A stretch of DNA of 64,000 nucleotides from the NCBI RefSeq assembly GCF_014205845.1, contig NZ_JACHCR010000010.1:170779-234778 (forward strand). The letters are read 5' to 3'. Under the pieces are notes generated by a model. That model saw only the letters and a program-made list of their open reading frames with translations. It had not been told where the DNA came from and made no database searches. This document shows, piece after piece, positions 6,495 to 14,400 of this stretch. Each line of letters begins with the position of its first letter. Position 1 is the first letter of the stretch. Source of the stretch: Mucilaginibacter cryoferens (lineage in GTDB: Bacteria > Bacteroidota > Bacteroidia > Sphingobacteriales > Sphingobacteriaceae). The position numbers and the translations under genes were made by a program.

Positions 6495-7601
6495 ATGAAA
6501 AAAACAATTGCATTCATAATGATATTCCTGACTACGGTAGGATATTTAGTTGCGCAACAAGGAAAGTTAATCCAAAATTCAAAAAAAATGAATACGACAG
6601 AAATAGCAGAACAGTACACTTTTAAATTGAGTGACAAGGTTACACGACAAAAAGTGACTTTCAAAAATCGCTACGGTATTACCCTTTCGGGTGATTTATA
6701 CACACCTAAGAACCACGGCAGCAAGCCCTTGGCCGCGCTTGCCATTAGTGGGCCATTTGGTGCAGTGAAGGAACAATCTTCAGGATTATACGCCAATCAA
6801 ATGGCAGAGCGTGGATTTGTTGCCATGGCGTTTGATCCATCCTATACAGGTGAAAGTGGTGGTGAACCCCGTAATGTTGCATCACCTGATATTAATACCG
6901 AAGATTTCAGTGCGGCAGTTGACTATCTTGGTTTACAAAAAATAGTGGACAGAAACAGGATTGGCGTCATTGGTATTTGCGGTCTAAGTGGAATGGCCAT
7001 TACGGCGGCCACAAGTGATTCCAGGATTAAAGCAATAGCAACGGCTTCCATGTATGATATGTCGCGCAGCATCAGTAAAGGTTACAGAGATAGCTACACC
7101 AAGGAACAACGTCATAAACTGATTGATTATTTAAGTCAGCAAAGATGGGTTGATGCAGAAAATGGCACCTATGCGACAGGATTACACGAAATTCCTTTTG
7201 ACCAAAATGGCAATATTATAAAAAGCAGCATATTGATGCCTGATAGTTTACCGCCAAATCCCAATCCTGTTTTGGCAGATTTTTTTTCCTACTATAAAAC
7301 CAAGCGTGGTTATCATCCAAGATCAATTAACTCTACTTCAGCTTGGACTGCGACAACTCCCGTATCATTCTTTAGTTTTCCCCTGTTTGCAAATATAGAT
7401 ATGATTTCGCCTCGTCCTATTCTGTTAATCGCAGGGGAGAAAGCACACTCGCGTTATTATTCAGAAGATGCCTACAAAATGGCTTCCGAGCCAAAGGAAA
7501 TTGTCATTGTGCCTGGTGCAACCCATTGTGACCTTTACGACAAATTGGATATGATTCCATTCGGTAAACTGGAAATATTTTTCAAAGAATACCTGAAATA
7601 A
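6495..7601 (+). CDS. Exported alpha/beta hydrolase (YcjY-like)
   Basis: A 368-residue alpha/beta hydrolase with a signal peptide (MKKTIAFIMIFLTTVGYLVAQ). The nucleophile elbow reads GICGLSG at residues 160-166, with Cys162 in the usual nucleophile position as in YcjY and dienelactone-hydrolase-like proteins. Ser165 is an alternative reading. The late GATHCD motif provides the catalytic His (H344), and SPRPILLIAG precedes it. It should act in the periplasm on an ester or amide of unknown identity. It is last in the AraC-cupin operon and is followed by a hairpin terminator at 7647-7682. Confidence 0.8.
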   Translation: MKKTIAFIMIFLTTVGYLVAQQGKLIQNSKKMNTTEIAEQYTFKLSDKVTRQKVTFKNRYGITLSGDLYTPKNHGSKPLAALAISGPFGAVKEQSSGLYANQMAERGFVAMAFDPSYTGESGGEPRNVASPDINTEDFSAAVDYLGLQKIVDRNRIGVIGICGLSGMAITAATSDSRIKAIATASMYDMSRSISKGYRDSYTKEQRHKLIDYLSQQRWVDAENGTYATGLHEIPFDQNGNIIKSSILMPDSLPPNPNPVLADFFSYYKTKRGYHPRSINSTSAWTATTPVSFFSFPLFANIDMISPRPILLIAGEKAHSRYYSEDAYKMASEPKEIVIVPGATHCDLYDKLDMIPFGKLEIFFKEYLK

Positions 7602-7646
7602 CCATTTTCGCAAAAATGGACATTATTGAATTGATAGTTTACCCTA

Positions 7647-7682
7647 ACAAAAAGCGGAAGATTTCATTTCCGTTTTTTGTTC
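7647..7682 (+). terminator. Terminator after the cupin-hydrolase operon
   Basis: CGGAA (7655-7659) pairs with TTCCG (7668-7672). The flanking A-rich run before and the TTTTTTG run after extend the stem and supply the T tract. It lies 46 bp past the hydrolase stop. Confidence 0.6.
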
Positions 7683-7739
7683 TATTTTGGAAAACCTATA
7701 CCTGAGAATTTAAACGTTGGATGAATCTTAGGTAAACTT

Positions 7740-7950
7740 CCAGGCAGCAAAAGTTTATTCTTTATATAGCATTCATTCTCTTTTGACGGGAATGAGGCCA
7801 AGGCACATTTTATTGATCTAAACGTTGTAATGAGGGAAATCAAAACTTTTGATTAATATTATTATTGGTTGTGTTATGGAGAAGATCCTGAGGGGAATGT
7901 TTTCCAATTAAAGCAAAAAAAGAGTTGCAGAAAACCGGGCCTTCGTAATT
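7740..7950 (+). pseudogene. Decayed VOC/glyoxalase-fold gene remnant
   Basis: Two frames carry VOC-like pieces. About 7770-7857 reads SFDGNEAKAHFIDLNV and then hits a stop. About 7858-7950 reads YGEDPEGNVFQLKQ, the classic C-terminal strand of glyoxalase/bleomycin-resistance proteins. No start codon or continuous frame joins them. This is a gene fossil, with the family inferred from the C-terminal DPEGN motif. Confidence 0.5.
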
Positions 7951-8072
7951 AAAATTTAACGATTTGCCGACCTTTGAATGATAAAACGAATATTTAGACT
8001 AAAAAAGTTGTCGATGGCAGGTAACTGCATTGATAGATAAATTCTAACTCAAACAAATCAGCATAAAAACCC

Positions 8073-8458
8073 ATGAAAAAATAAACATTACCGGCCGTAT
8101 TTTATTTGCATTAATATTCCTTGTGTTTGGCTTCAATCATTTATCAAAAAGTGATAATAGCCTATGCAGCTTATTAAGGTGTTCCTATGGCAGATATTAG
8201 TGTTCCCTTTTTCGGAGTTATTACCGCCGTTGGTGCGGTCAGTATCATGGTCGGCTATCCAATCAGAATAGGTGCCTTGTTGATTTTCGTTTCCTCGTAC
8301 CAGTAACCGTTTTTATGCATCGATTTTGGAGCGTTGGTGATCCGATTATGCGTCAAGTGCAATTCACTAATTTTATAAAAAATTTGGCCTTGCTCGATGG
8401 GGATATCATGATTTTGGTCCGCGGTACGGAACCAGAAGCATTTAAAGGGTATTTCTAA
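8073..8458 (+). pseudogene. Decayed DoxX-family gene
   Basis: A DoxX-like protein is readable in pieces. After ATG at 8073 the frame meets TAA at codon 4, but adding one A to the poly-A run would give a frame reading ITGRILFALIFLVFGFNHL. A second frame then reads IAYAAY, a stop, and GVPMADISVPFFGVITAVG. A third reads FLVPVTVFMHRFW onward to TAA at 8456-8458. At least three separate lesions (two or more frameshifts and a nonsense codon) make a sequencing error unlikely. It is unrelated in position to the intact DoxX gene at 2868 and is followed by a strong terminator. Confidence 0.8.
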
Positions 8459-8466
8459 ACGTCTTC

Positions 8467-8510
8467 AGAAGAGCCTAAAATTCAAAAAGCCCTTTTAGGC
8501 TCTTCTTTTA
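8467..8510 (+). terminator. Strong terminator after the DoxX pseudogene
   Basis: AGAAGAGCCTAAAA (8467-8480) and TTTTAGGCTCTTCT (8493-8506) are a perfect 14-bp inverted repeat around a 12-nt loop, followed by TTTTA. It survives intact although the gene upstream has decayed. Confidence 0.8.
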
Positions 8511-8584
8511 CCTGCTGCAAATTCGGGAAAGCCAATCACATAAACTACTAATCCCTGACAACAATTGGCCGGTTTTTTTAAATG

Positions 8585-8740
8585 CTATCGACTAATCTTC
8601 TTGGCGAAATAAATAAGAAATAAAATCCATACTCCAAACCCTACGATAAATAGGGGTAACTTATTTGCCGATGTTGTGGCGGCAATAAATGCCCCTGTAC
8701 CTACAATACAGGTAAGGCAAAATAAAATTAATGTTCTCAT
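8585..8740 (-). CDS. Small two-helix membrane protein after the integrase
   Basis: A 51-residue frame starts at ATG 8740, 11 bp past the integrase stop on the same strand. It reads MRTLILFCLTCIVGTGAFIA, then a short polar turn (TTSANK), then LPLFIVGFGVWILFLIYF, and ends KKISR. The result is two hydrophobic helices with a basic tail. The tight spacing suggests co-transcription with the recombinase. I do not recognise a family. Such small membrane proteins can be missed in annotation; the amino-acid pattern looks selected rather than random, but that is an inference. Confidence 0.5.
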   Translation of the reverse strand: MRTLILFCLTCIVGTGAFIAATTSANKLPLFIVGFGVWILFLIYFAKKISR

Positions 8741-8751
8741 AATCAGTAATA

Positions 8752-10089
8752 TTATGCACTCACGAGGCGCATGGTTTTACGGTGTTCTATCGGGTCACTT
8801 AAGTCCTTAATTTTAGTTGTTTGTGGCTTGGCTGGTTTCGGTTTGTTCAGTCCTCTAAAAAACTTCATTACAGCTGCCTGTACTTTATCAACGATAGTCC
8901 AGTCTTTTTCGATATAAATGTCCGTGGTTTTGTGATCACTGTCTACGTGGTTTAAGGCTTCTGCAATACTATCCTTGTCCATTTGGCATTTATTTCTTGC
9001 GATAGTTGCAAAGGTATGCCGCGCCCAATAAAAGGTAATATCTGGAACTCCGGTTATCTTACGCAATTGTTGCATTCCCTTGCTCAACGCTGTATCCAAT
9101 CCATTATAGGTGCTGTACCTATCCTGTAATCTACCAATATATTTTTCAAGCAATGGCCTCGCTTCGGGGACAATCTTTATACTTATAAATGCATCATCAT
9201 CACGAAGACCACTTGTTTTTGAGCGGTTGTATTCTAACCTTTTACTTTCCGGATCGTAGCTATTAAGGTTGTAGAAATCAACAGCGTTCATTCCGCACAT
9301 ATAAAAGCTGAGCATAAATAAATCCCTGGCCAACTCCGCGCGGCTTTCAGGGTTTACCACACACTTTTTTAGTTTATTGACCTGCTCAGCTGTAATGTTC
9401 CTTTTTTTGGTTTTTGGAGGTGCACCGATTTTATAAGCTTTAAACGGATAATGTTTGATTTTAATAACTCCGATATCCTCATTATTATAAATCTTTCTCG
9501 CCTCATTGAATAGCGTACGCAAATCACGCATGTGCGAGTAAATACCCCCGGTTTGCATACCTTTTTCTGTTGTTGTTACTTCCTTACCTAATTGGTTAAC
9601 CCGCACCATTGTACGGTCGGTTTGCAACCATTTTTCGTAAGCGAATAGCATACCGGAATTAATCTCTAAAATTGAGACGCTTTGTTTTTTAAAATAATCA
9701 ATCAGGCTGTTTCGGACAGCCCGATGGTTATCGGCGGTTCCATCCCTTTTAACTTTCCGTAATGAAGCAATGTGTTGGGCGCAAAAGGCAATAAAATCTA
9801 CTTCTTTGTCTTTGTTAATTAAAAAGGCTTTTAAATCATCACAGGTGAAAAAGTCCAGTTTAGGAGCAAGATCGCCAATGGTCTTTCGATAATCCGTTAG
9901 TGTATCGTCTAACAATTTAAGGATATGTTTATCCTTAATCTTTAAGTTCTCATCCAGTTGCCGGGCCGTTACATATTGATTGGTTTCGATAAACCGGCGG
10001 ACATCTTTGTGAAAGACTTTAATTTGTACGTGGAATGTTCCATCCTCCCTTTTAAACTGGTCATAAACCACAGCATTTACAGTTGCCAT
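8752..10089 (-). CDS. Tyrosine recombinase / phage integrase family
   Basis: A 445-residue integrase of the Bacteroidota type: an N-terminal arm-binding domain (about 1-90), a SAM-like core-binding domain (about 95-210) and a C-terminal catalytic domain. Visible catalytic residues are Arg357 in YWARHTFAT, His381 in LNHVDSDH and nucleophile Tyr392 in TTDIYIEKD. The box I arginine is absent: the position reads YMCGMNAVD, a substitution also known in IntDOT-type recombinases. Start ATG 10089 (MATVNAVVYDQF) fits the family; the frame is open to 10125, but that start lies inside an inverted repeat. It lies just beyond the 3' end of a tRNA-Met gene, the classic site for element integration. Confidence 0.9.
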   Translation of the reverse strand: MATVNAVVYDQFKREDGTFHVQIKVFHKDVRRFIETNQYVTARQLDENLKIKDKHILKLLDDTLTDYRKTIGDLAPKLDFFTCDDLKAFLINKDKEVDFIAFCAQHIASLRKVKRDGTADNHRAVRNSLIDYFKKQSVSILEINSGMLFAYEKWLQTDRTMVRVNQLGKEVTTTEKGMQTGGIYSHMRDLRTLFNEARKIYNNEDIGVIKIKHYPFKAYKIGAPPKTKKRNITAEQVNKLKKCVVNPESRAELARDLFMLSFYMCGMNAVDFYNLNSYDPESKRLEYNRSKTSGLRDDDAFISIKIVPEARPLLEKYIGRLQDRYSTYNGLDTALSKGMQQLRKITGVPDITFYWARHTFATIARNKCQMDKDSIAEALNHVDSDHKTTDIYIEKDWTIVDKVQAAVMKFFRGLNKPKPAKPQTTKIKDLSDPIEHRKTMRLVSA

Positions 10090-10108
10090 AATCTTGTTTT
10101 TTTTAGGC

Positions 10109-10205
10109 CACGTAAAAAACGTCATGACGGAATAGTGACGGTTTTACGTGAAGTTCAACAAATAATTATGCAAGTCCTGACGTTGTGAAGTTTTTACGGT
10201 GTCAG
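10109..10205. other. Inverted repeats between integrase and tRNA (possible att/arm sites)
   Basis: CACGTAAAA (10109-10117) pairs with TTTTACGTG (10142-10150), with inner CGTCA and TGACG also matching. A second block carries CTGAC (10177-10181) and GTCAG (10201-10205). GTGACGGTTTTACG and GTGAAGTTTTTACG recur about 50 bp apart. Such clustered repeats upstream of an integrase next to a tRNA resemble integrase arm sites or its operator. The exact crossover point is not identifiable here. Confidence 0.4.
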
Positions 10206-10236
10206 CGCCGTGGAATAAATCCGACTCAAAGATATT

Positions 10237-10274
10237 AAAAAAAGGCCGTTTCCGTTACAGAAACGGCCTTTTTA
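10237..10274 (-). terminator. Terminator of the tRNA-Met gene
   Basis: A perfect inverted repeat AAAAAGGCCGTTTC (10239-10252) and GAAACGGCCTTTTT (10260-10273) with loop CGTTACA. It has A and T runs on both sides and so can act in either direction. It lies 37 bp beyond the tRNA 3' end. Confidence 0.75.
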
Positions 10275-10310
10275 CCGGAAAATCAACAGACTCATGGCTG
10301 TTAATCTAAG

Positions 10311-10384
10311 TGCGCCCACCTGGGCTCGAACCAGGGACCAAAAGATTATGAGTCTTCTACTCTAACCGACTGAGCTATAGGCGC
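10311..10384 (-). tRNA. tRNA-Met (anticodon CAT)
   Basis: A 74-nt cloverleaf on the minus strand. The acceptor GCGCCTA pairs with TGGGCGC (one T-G pair), with discriminator A at 10311. The D arm starts GCTCAGTCGGTTAGAG, the anticodon loop is CTCATAA (anticodon at 10348-10350), and the T arm is CCTGG-TTCGAGC-CCAGG. No CCA is encoded. The CAT anticodon with this body fits elongator tRNA-Met. A tRNA-Ile2 with lysidine shares the anticodon and is a less likely reading. Its 3' end faces the integrase gene. Confidence 0.9.
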
Positions 10385-10449
10385 GGTTATTTTGTGTTTG
10401 TTTAACGGGTGCAATTTTACATATTTGTGCTCAATTTACAAAGCGCTTT

Positions 10450-11079
10450 ATGCAAAAAATCAAAAATATCATCTTCGATTACGGTAATGTTATCTTCAAT
10501 CTCGATTTTCAGAAGGCAGAACAAGGTTGGAACCAATTGGGTATCAATAATGCAGCAGATTTTTTCGGGCATAAACAGCAAGATGAAATTTTTGATAAAT
10601 TTGATAGGGGAGAGGTCTCCGCAGATGAATTTAGGGACTATATCAGGCAAAAATCGGGTAATGCAGCGCTTACCGACGAGCAGATTAACGCTGCCTGGAA
10701 CAGTATGCTGCTCGGAATTGAGCCCGGCAACCACGAATTATTGTTGGATCTGAAGAAAAAGTACCGCACTTTTTTACTTAGCAACATCAATGCTATTCAT
10801 TACGATTACATTATGGACTACCTGAAAAATGATTTTGGTTTTGATGGTAACCAACATTTATTCGAGAAAGCTTATTACTCGCATTTAACCGGTAAACGTA
10901 AGCCCGAAGCACGCATATTTGAACAGGTGCTTCAGGAAAATAACCTTAACCCAGCCGAAACTTTGTTTATTGACGATAGTCCGCAGCATTTGGCCGGTGC
11001 GGAAAAATTGGGCATCCAAACTTTTTTGATGACCAAACCCGATTCCATTCAGCAGTTTTTTAAACGGACTGGGTTATGA
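10450..11079 (+). CDS. HAD-superfamily phosphatase (YihX-like)
   Basis: A 209-residue HAD-IA hydrolase. Motif I IIFDYGNV has the nucleophile Asp10 (DxGNV form, as in YihX-type sugar phosphatases). Motif II is LLSNIN (Ser111), motif III is KRKPEARIF (Lys151) and motif IV is LFIDDSPQHLAGA (Asp175/176). The helical cap lies between residues 16 and 90. It is a cytoplasmic phosphomonoesterase, perhaps acting on a sugar phosphate. ATG at 10450 follows the tRNA region. The last 6 bp overlap the end of the convergent DUF2000 gene. Confidence 0.85.
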   Translation: MQKIKNIIFDYGNVIFNLDFQKAEQGWNQLGINNAADFFGHKQQDEIFDKFDRGEVSADEFRDYIRQKSGNAALTDEQINAAWNSMLLGIEPGNHELLLDLKKKYRTFLLSNINAIHYDYIMDYLKNDFGFDGNQHLFEKAYYSHLTGKRKPEARIFEQVLQENNLNPAETLFIDDSPQHLAGAEKLGIQTFLMTKPDSIQQFFKRTGL

Positions 11080-11484
11080 GTGAAATTTAAGTCCGTCTAA
11101 AGTTTTGTCAACCATTTTATTAGGCCCATATACTATTATTCCAACCAGATCGAGGTTATTATCTGTATGGCGGGCCATTTCTGCAATGTTTTCATCTTCG
11201 GTTTTAGTAGCGAAGTGTGGGTTTGTATAAACTCCTATTTGTAAGTTTCTGTCTTTAGCCCTGTTAAATGCTCTTTTAATTTGTTCGGTGGTATCTGCTT
11301 TATATATCAATACCGGCTGTTTCATAAATGGCAAATATGTTGTTCCAGATCCGCTTATCAGTGCTCCGCCATGTGTTTCGGGGAGTTTAATAGCTACAGC
11401 GCTGGCCAAAAAAGCGGTTACATTTAATTTTTGCCAGGTAAGCAACTCATCTTTAATAACTATGGCTATTTTGTTATCGTACAT
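11074..11484 (-). CDS. DUF2000-family protein
   Basis: A 136-residue protein starting MYDNKIAIVIKDELLTWQKL and continuing with NVTAFLAS, the DUF2000 signature. Later blocks QPVLIYKADTTEQIKRAFNRA and DLVGIIVYGPNKMVDK also fit. Members of DUF2000 adopt a fold related to peptidyl-tRNA hydrolase 2, but no function is established. The gene starts 6 bp after the MarR-GNAT gene on the same strand, so both are probably one transcript. No signal peptide or membrane segment is present. Confidence 0.75.
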   Translation of the reverse strand: MYDNKIAIVIKDELLTWQKLNVTAFLASAVAIKLPETHGGALISGSGTTYLPFMKQPVLIYKADTTEQIKRAFNRAKDRNLQIGVYTNPHFATKTEDENIAEMARHTDNNLDLVGIIVYGPNKMVDKTLDGLKFHS

Positions 11485-11490
11485 GTTTCG

Positions 11491-12444
11491 TTATTTAATG
11501 ATCACTTCCATTTGAATGTTGCTGCGCTCATAAGGTGTGTTACGGCTGGCAACTTTGTTGAAGCCTAATTTGTGATAAAGGTTTATAGCTGGTTTTAAAA
11601 TGGTGTTACTTTCCAGGTAAACTTTGGCTGCGCCAAATGATTTTGCCTTTTCAATAATTGCAATCCCCAATAAAAAACCTATGTTTTTACCTTGTGCTTT
11701 TGGCGATACTGCCATTTTTGCCATCTCGTATTCGTAATCCGGGTCATCCATTTTAATTAGAGCACAAACACCCACTGGTTCGTTTTTATATAACGCAATC
11801 AGTATACTACCACCCCGGTCTAATATATACTCTTGTGGGGCGTCTAGTGCCTTGTAGTCGGCCTCTTCCATCTTAAACCATTTAGATATCCATTCTTCGT
11901 TTAGGTTTCTAAAAGCTTGCTTGTATTGCGGCGTATAATCAATGATTTGCACATTTGCACTTTCGCGTTCCTTTTTTTGCTCGCGTACCCTTTGTAATAA
12001 TGTTTTTTGTTCCAGCAGAAACTCCCATTCTTCAATTGCTCTCCAAAGGTCATTTCGGGTTTGCAGGGTTAATTGTTCAATAGCCTGGTTAATATCGATA
12101 TACTGATCTTTAATTTTTTCGGAAATGGCTTTGCCTTTGGTGGTTAAGCTAACCATATTACGCCTTCCATCACCTTTGTCTTTTTTTTCGGCGACCAAGT
12201 CATGTTTTACCATTTCGCGGATTATTTTACTTACCGATGGATGGGAGTGACCTATCTCTTTGGCTATATCCGTGATGGTTTTGGCTTCGTCCTGAGATAA
12301 AACATAATAAACAGGGAACCACTTGGGCTGCATGTCTATATCATACATCTTATAAATACTTACTGCATCTTCGGTTATCTTTTCGGTTAGCATCCGTAGC
12401 CTGCTCCCAATTGCCATTTTACCTGTTTTGTTAAAAAAATCCAT
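11491..12444 (-). CDS. MarR-type regulator fused to a GNAT acetyltransferase
   Basis: A 317-residue two-domain protein. Residues 1-145 form a MarR winged helix (TITDIAKEIGHSHPSVSKII recognition region, then GDGRRNMVSLTTKGK wing). Residues about 165-317 form a GNAT domain with the acetyl-CoA loop SPKAQGKNIGFLLG and the closing NLYHKLGFNKV. The fusion is a known arrangement: the regulator senses or modifies an amine-containing metabolite, but the ligand is unknown. Two TTACGTAA palindromes lie right upstream (12454-12476), which suggests autoregulation. The DUF2000 gene follows closely. Confidence 0.85.
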   Translation of the reverse strand: MDFFNKTGKMAIGSRLRMLTEKITEDAVSIYKMYDIDMQPKWFPVYYVLSQDEAKTITDIAKEIGHSHPSVSKIIREMVKHDLVAEKKDKGDGRRNMVSLTTKGKAISEKIKDQYIDINQAIEQLTLQTRNDLWRAIEEWEFLLEQKTLLQRVREQKKERESANVQIIDYTPQYKQAFRNLNEEWISKWFKMEEADYKALDAPQEYILDRGGSILIALYKNEPVGVCALIKMDDPDYEYEMAKMAVSPKAQGKNIGFLLGIAIIEKAKSFGAAKVYLESNTILKPAINLYHKLGFNKVASRNTPYERSNIQMEVIIK

Positions 12445-12453
12445 ATATAAATG

Positions 12454-12476
12454 TAATTACGTAACTAATTACGTAA
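12454..12476. promoter_or_regulatory. Candidate MarR operator (tandem palindromes)
   Basis: TAATTACGTAA occurs at 12454-12464 and again at 12466-12476, a 12-bp period. Each contains the palindrome TTACGTAA. They start 10 bp upstream of the MarR-GNAT start codon, where binding would block transcription. Confidence 0.5.
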
Positions 12477-12527
12477 ATGTATTAATTATTTTAAACCTCC
12501 CGATATAAATGACCTTAAATAATGGAA

Positions 12528-13505
12528 TTAGTTAAAATATTCGCGTTGATATTTATTACGGTAATCCATAGGGGATAAGCCGGTAATGCGCTTAAAAGTA
12601 GTGCGAAATGCTTTATTATCGGTATAGCCAACATTGTACATTACCTCATTTACATTATCACGTGAGGTTTCCAGGCTTGCTTTGGCGGCTTCTATTTTTA
12701 CACGTTGAATATACTCGGCTACGGTATTGGCTGTTGCTTTTTTAAACCGACGTTCCAGGTTTCGCCTGCCTAAAGCAAACATAGATGCCAGCTGTTCTAC
12801 ACTTATTTTCTCCTGGTAGTTTTTCTCAATAAATTCCTGCGCTTTTTTTATTGGATCATCGCTATGGTCTTTTTGTCCCTGGAAAATTATAAATGATGAT
12901 TGACTGGTGCGCTCCATTTCAATAGCAAATACTTTAGAGCTTAGAATAGCCATGTCCCTGCCTGCAAATTTTTCTATAAGGTATAATATAAGATTAAGGT
13001 AAGAGAAGGCACCTCCACTGGAGTAAATACCCTGCTCGTCGGTAATTATTTTTTCGGTTACCAGGTTAACATCCGGAAACATGGTTCTGAATTGATTGGC
13101 TGCCATCCAATGTGTAGCGCAGCTTTTTCCTTTCAATAAACCGGTTGAAGCCAACAGGAAGGCCCCCATGCATAAACTGGCTACTTCTGCACCGTTGTTA
13201 TATTGATCTGTTATCCAGGGTAAAAAGGCCTTGTTGTTTTCAATAGCAGCCGTTATTTCGCCGTCAAGTGCGGGGATGATGATGAGGTCGGTTTTTTTTA
13301 AATCGGAGATCAATATATTGGAGTTTACGGTGAAGCACCCACCGCTGATAGTAGTCTCTTTAGTTAGCCCAACCAATTCTACGTTAAAAACGGGCTCTTT
13401 TCCCATTGATAGAACAAACTGGTTTACCTGGGTCAACAACTGGCGAGACCCTTCAAGACTACCTAAAATTGCACCTTTGGGTACTAAAATGGATATATGC
13501 TTCAT
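12528..13505 (-). CDS. GlxA-family regulator (DJ-1/PfpI-like plus AraC)
   Basis: A 325-residue protein. Residues 1-190 form a class I glutamine amidotransferase-like DJ-1/PfpI domain, with the nucleophile-elbow region VASLCMGAFLLASTGLL followed by CATHW. Residues about 220-320 form an AraC DNA-binding domain (ISVEQLASMFALGRRNLERRF, and NVNEVMYNVGYTDNKAF then FKRITGLSPMDYR). GlxA-type proteins are transcription activators whose DJ-1 domain is usually non-enzymatic and ligand-binding. A good promoter lies directly upstream, with its -7 box ending 4 nt from ATG 13505. Target genes are unknown; the next genes downstream are on the same strand, 83 bp away. Confidence 0.85.
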   Translation of the reverse strand: MKHISILVPKGAILGSLEGSRQLLTQVNQFVLSMGKEPVFNVELVGLTKETTISGGCFTVNSNILISDLKKTDLIIIPALDGEITAAIENNKAFLPWITDQYNNGAEVASLCMGAFLLASTGLLKGKSCATHWMAANQFRTMFPDVNLVTEKIITDEQGIYSSGGAFSYLNLILYLIEKFAGRDMAILSSKVFAIEMERTSQSSFIIFQGQKDHSDDPIKKAQEFIEKNYQEKISVEQLASMFALGRRNLERRFKKATANTVAEYIQRVKIEAAKASLETSRDNVNEVMYNVGYTDNKAFRTTFKRITGLSPMDYRNKYQREYFN

Positions 13506-13509
13506 ATCT

Positions 13510-13537
13510 CAAAAGTATAATAAAGCATTATTGCAAA
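13510..13537 (-). promoter_or_regulatory. Promoter of the GlxA-type gene
   Basis: Read on the minus strand, TTTG (13537-13534) and TACTTTTG (13517-13510) are 16 bp apart, a good Bacteroidota -33/-7 pair. The -7 box ends 4 nt before the start codon, so the transcript would have little or no leader. Confidence 0.55.
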
Positions 13538-14264
13538 CAATATTTGTTTTGTAAACTACTTACCGGGCAACCTTATAACCCCCTCAAACGGCTAATAAAA
13601 GTATTTAAGTGATAATAAAAGTACATCTACCGTAAATAGTATTTGGCATGCCCGTAATTTAACCTATTACTTAATTTCGCTGATGGAATTTAAGAATTGG
13701 CAGTGTTTTGGTATGCTTTTTTAAGATTTTTTGTCAGGTTATTGAGGTTTGTCATGCTTGGTGACAAAATGGCAAAAAAAATATTAAACTGTTAAGGGTT
13801 TTAAAAATGAGCTAATGAAGTTGTATTTCTCTGTAAAAAGCAGAAAATGAGCTTTGTTTTGAGTTCTAACTCCCTCTTTTTATACTAATCGACTATTTTG
13901 CGGTAATAAAATCTGGGATTTTTAATATTGACAGTATTTTTAATCAACAAATTGTAAGATTTTTTTAAACTGATTTTTTCTACTGACTAAAAAAGGTTTA
14001 TTTTTTTTATCTCTTCTAAAGTGTCGTCATTTTTTTTCAAATCAACCTTCAATTTTTATCTATTACAAAATATGGCAATTTTATTTTTTTTGGGTTTTGA
14101 GTATCGCAACCTCCAATTTTTTATGGCATGTTTTTAGTCGATTCCCGTTCAGGAAACCGAAGATGTCTATCACTTAGTCCCATAAAAATCAGGGTATTAT
14201 ACGATGAATAGCGGGCTTCCCTCAAGCTATTAATAATATATAAATCACTTAAAAAATTAAAACT
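13538..14264. other. Long AT-rich gap before the microprotein genes
   Basis: About 730 bp with no convincing ORF longer than a few dozen codons. It is full of T and A runs (for example around 13970-14100) and contains no obvious tRNA, rRNA or transposase remnant. Its size before three tiny genes makes it a candidate for a long 5' leader or a small RNA, but I see no defined structure that proves either. Confidence 0.4.
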
Positions 14265-14345
14265 ATGTTAGTCGTATTAGAAGTTGCAGCCTTTTTAGCA
14301 GTTATCATTTTGCCTTTAATTCCAGCTAAAAAAGTTGCGAAATAA
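14265..14345 (+). CDS. Tandem membrane microprotein, copy 1 (26 aa)
   Basis: A 27-codon ORF starting MLVVLEV, followed by a continuous hydrophobic stretch (AAFLAVIILPLI) and ending PAKKVAK. It is one short membrane helix with a single acidic residue (Glu6) near the start and a basic tail (Lys22, 23, 26). Copies 2 and 3 repeat it at 136 and 264 bp downstream with only aliphatic exchanges, so translation is strongly implied. The leader AATCACTTAAAAAATTAAAACT is shared in part with copy 2 (AATCACTT..AAAATTAAAA). No known family is recognised; the size and shape recall single-helix type I toxins and other bacterial membrane microproteins. Confidence 0.75.
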   Translation: MLVVLEVAAFLAVIILPLIPAKKVAK

Positions 14346-14400
14346 TTAGGGCTGTGTACCAGTAATAATAATCAAATAATCACTTTAAAAATTAAAAACC

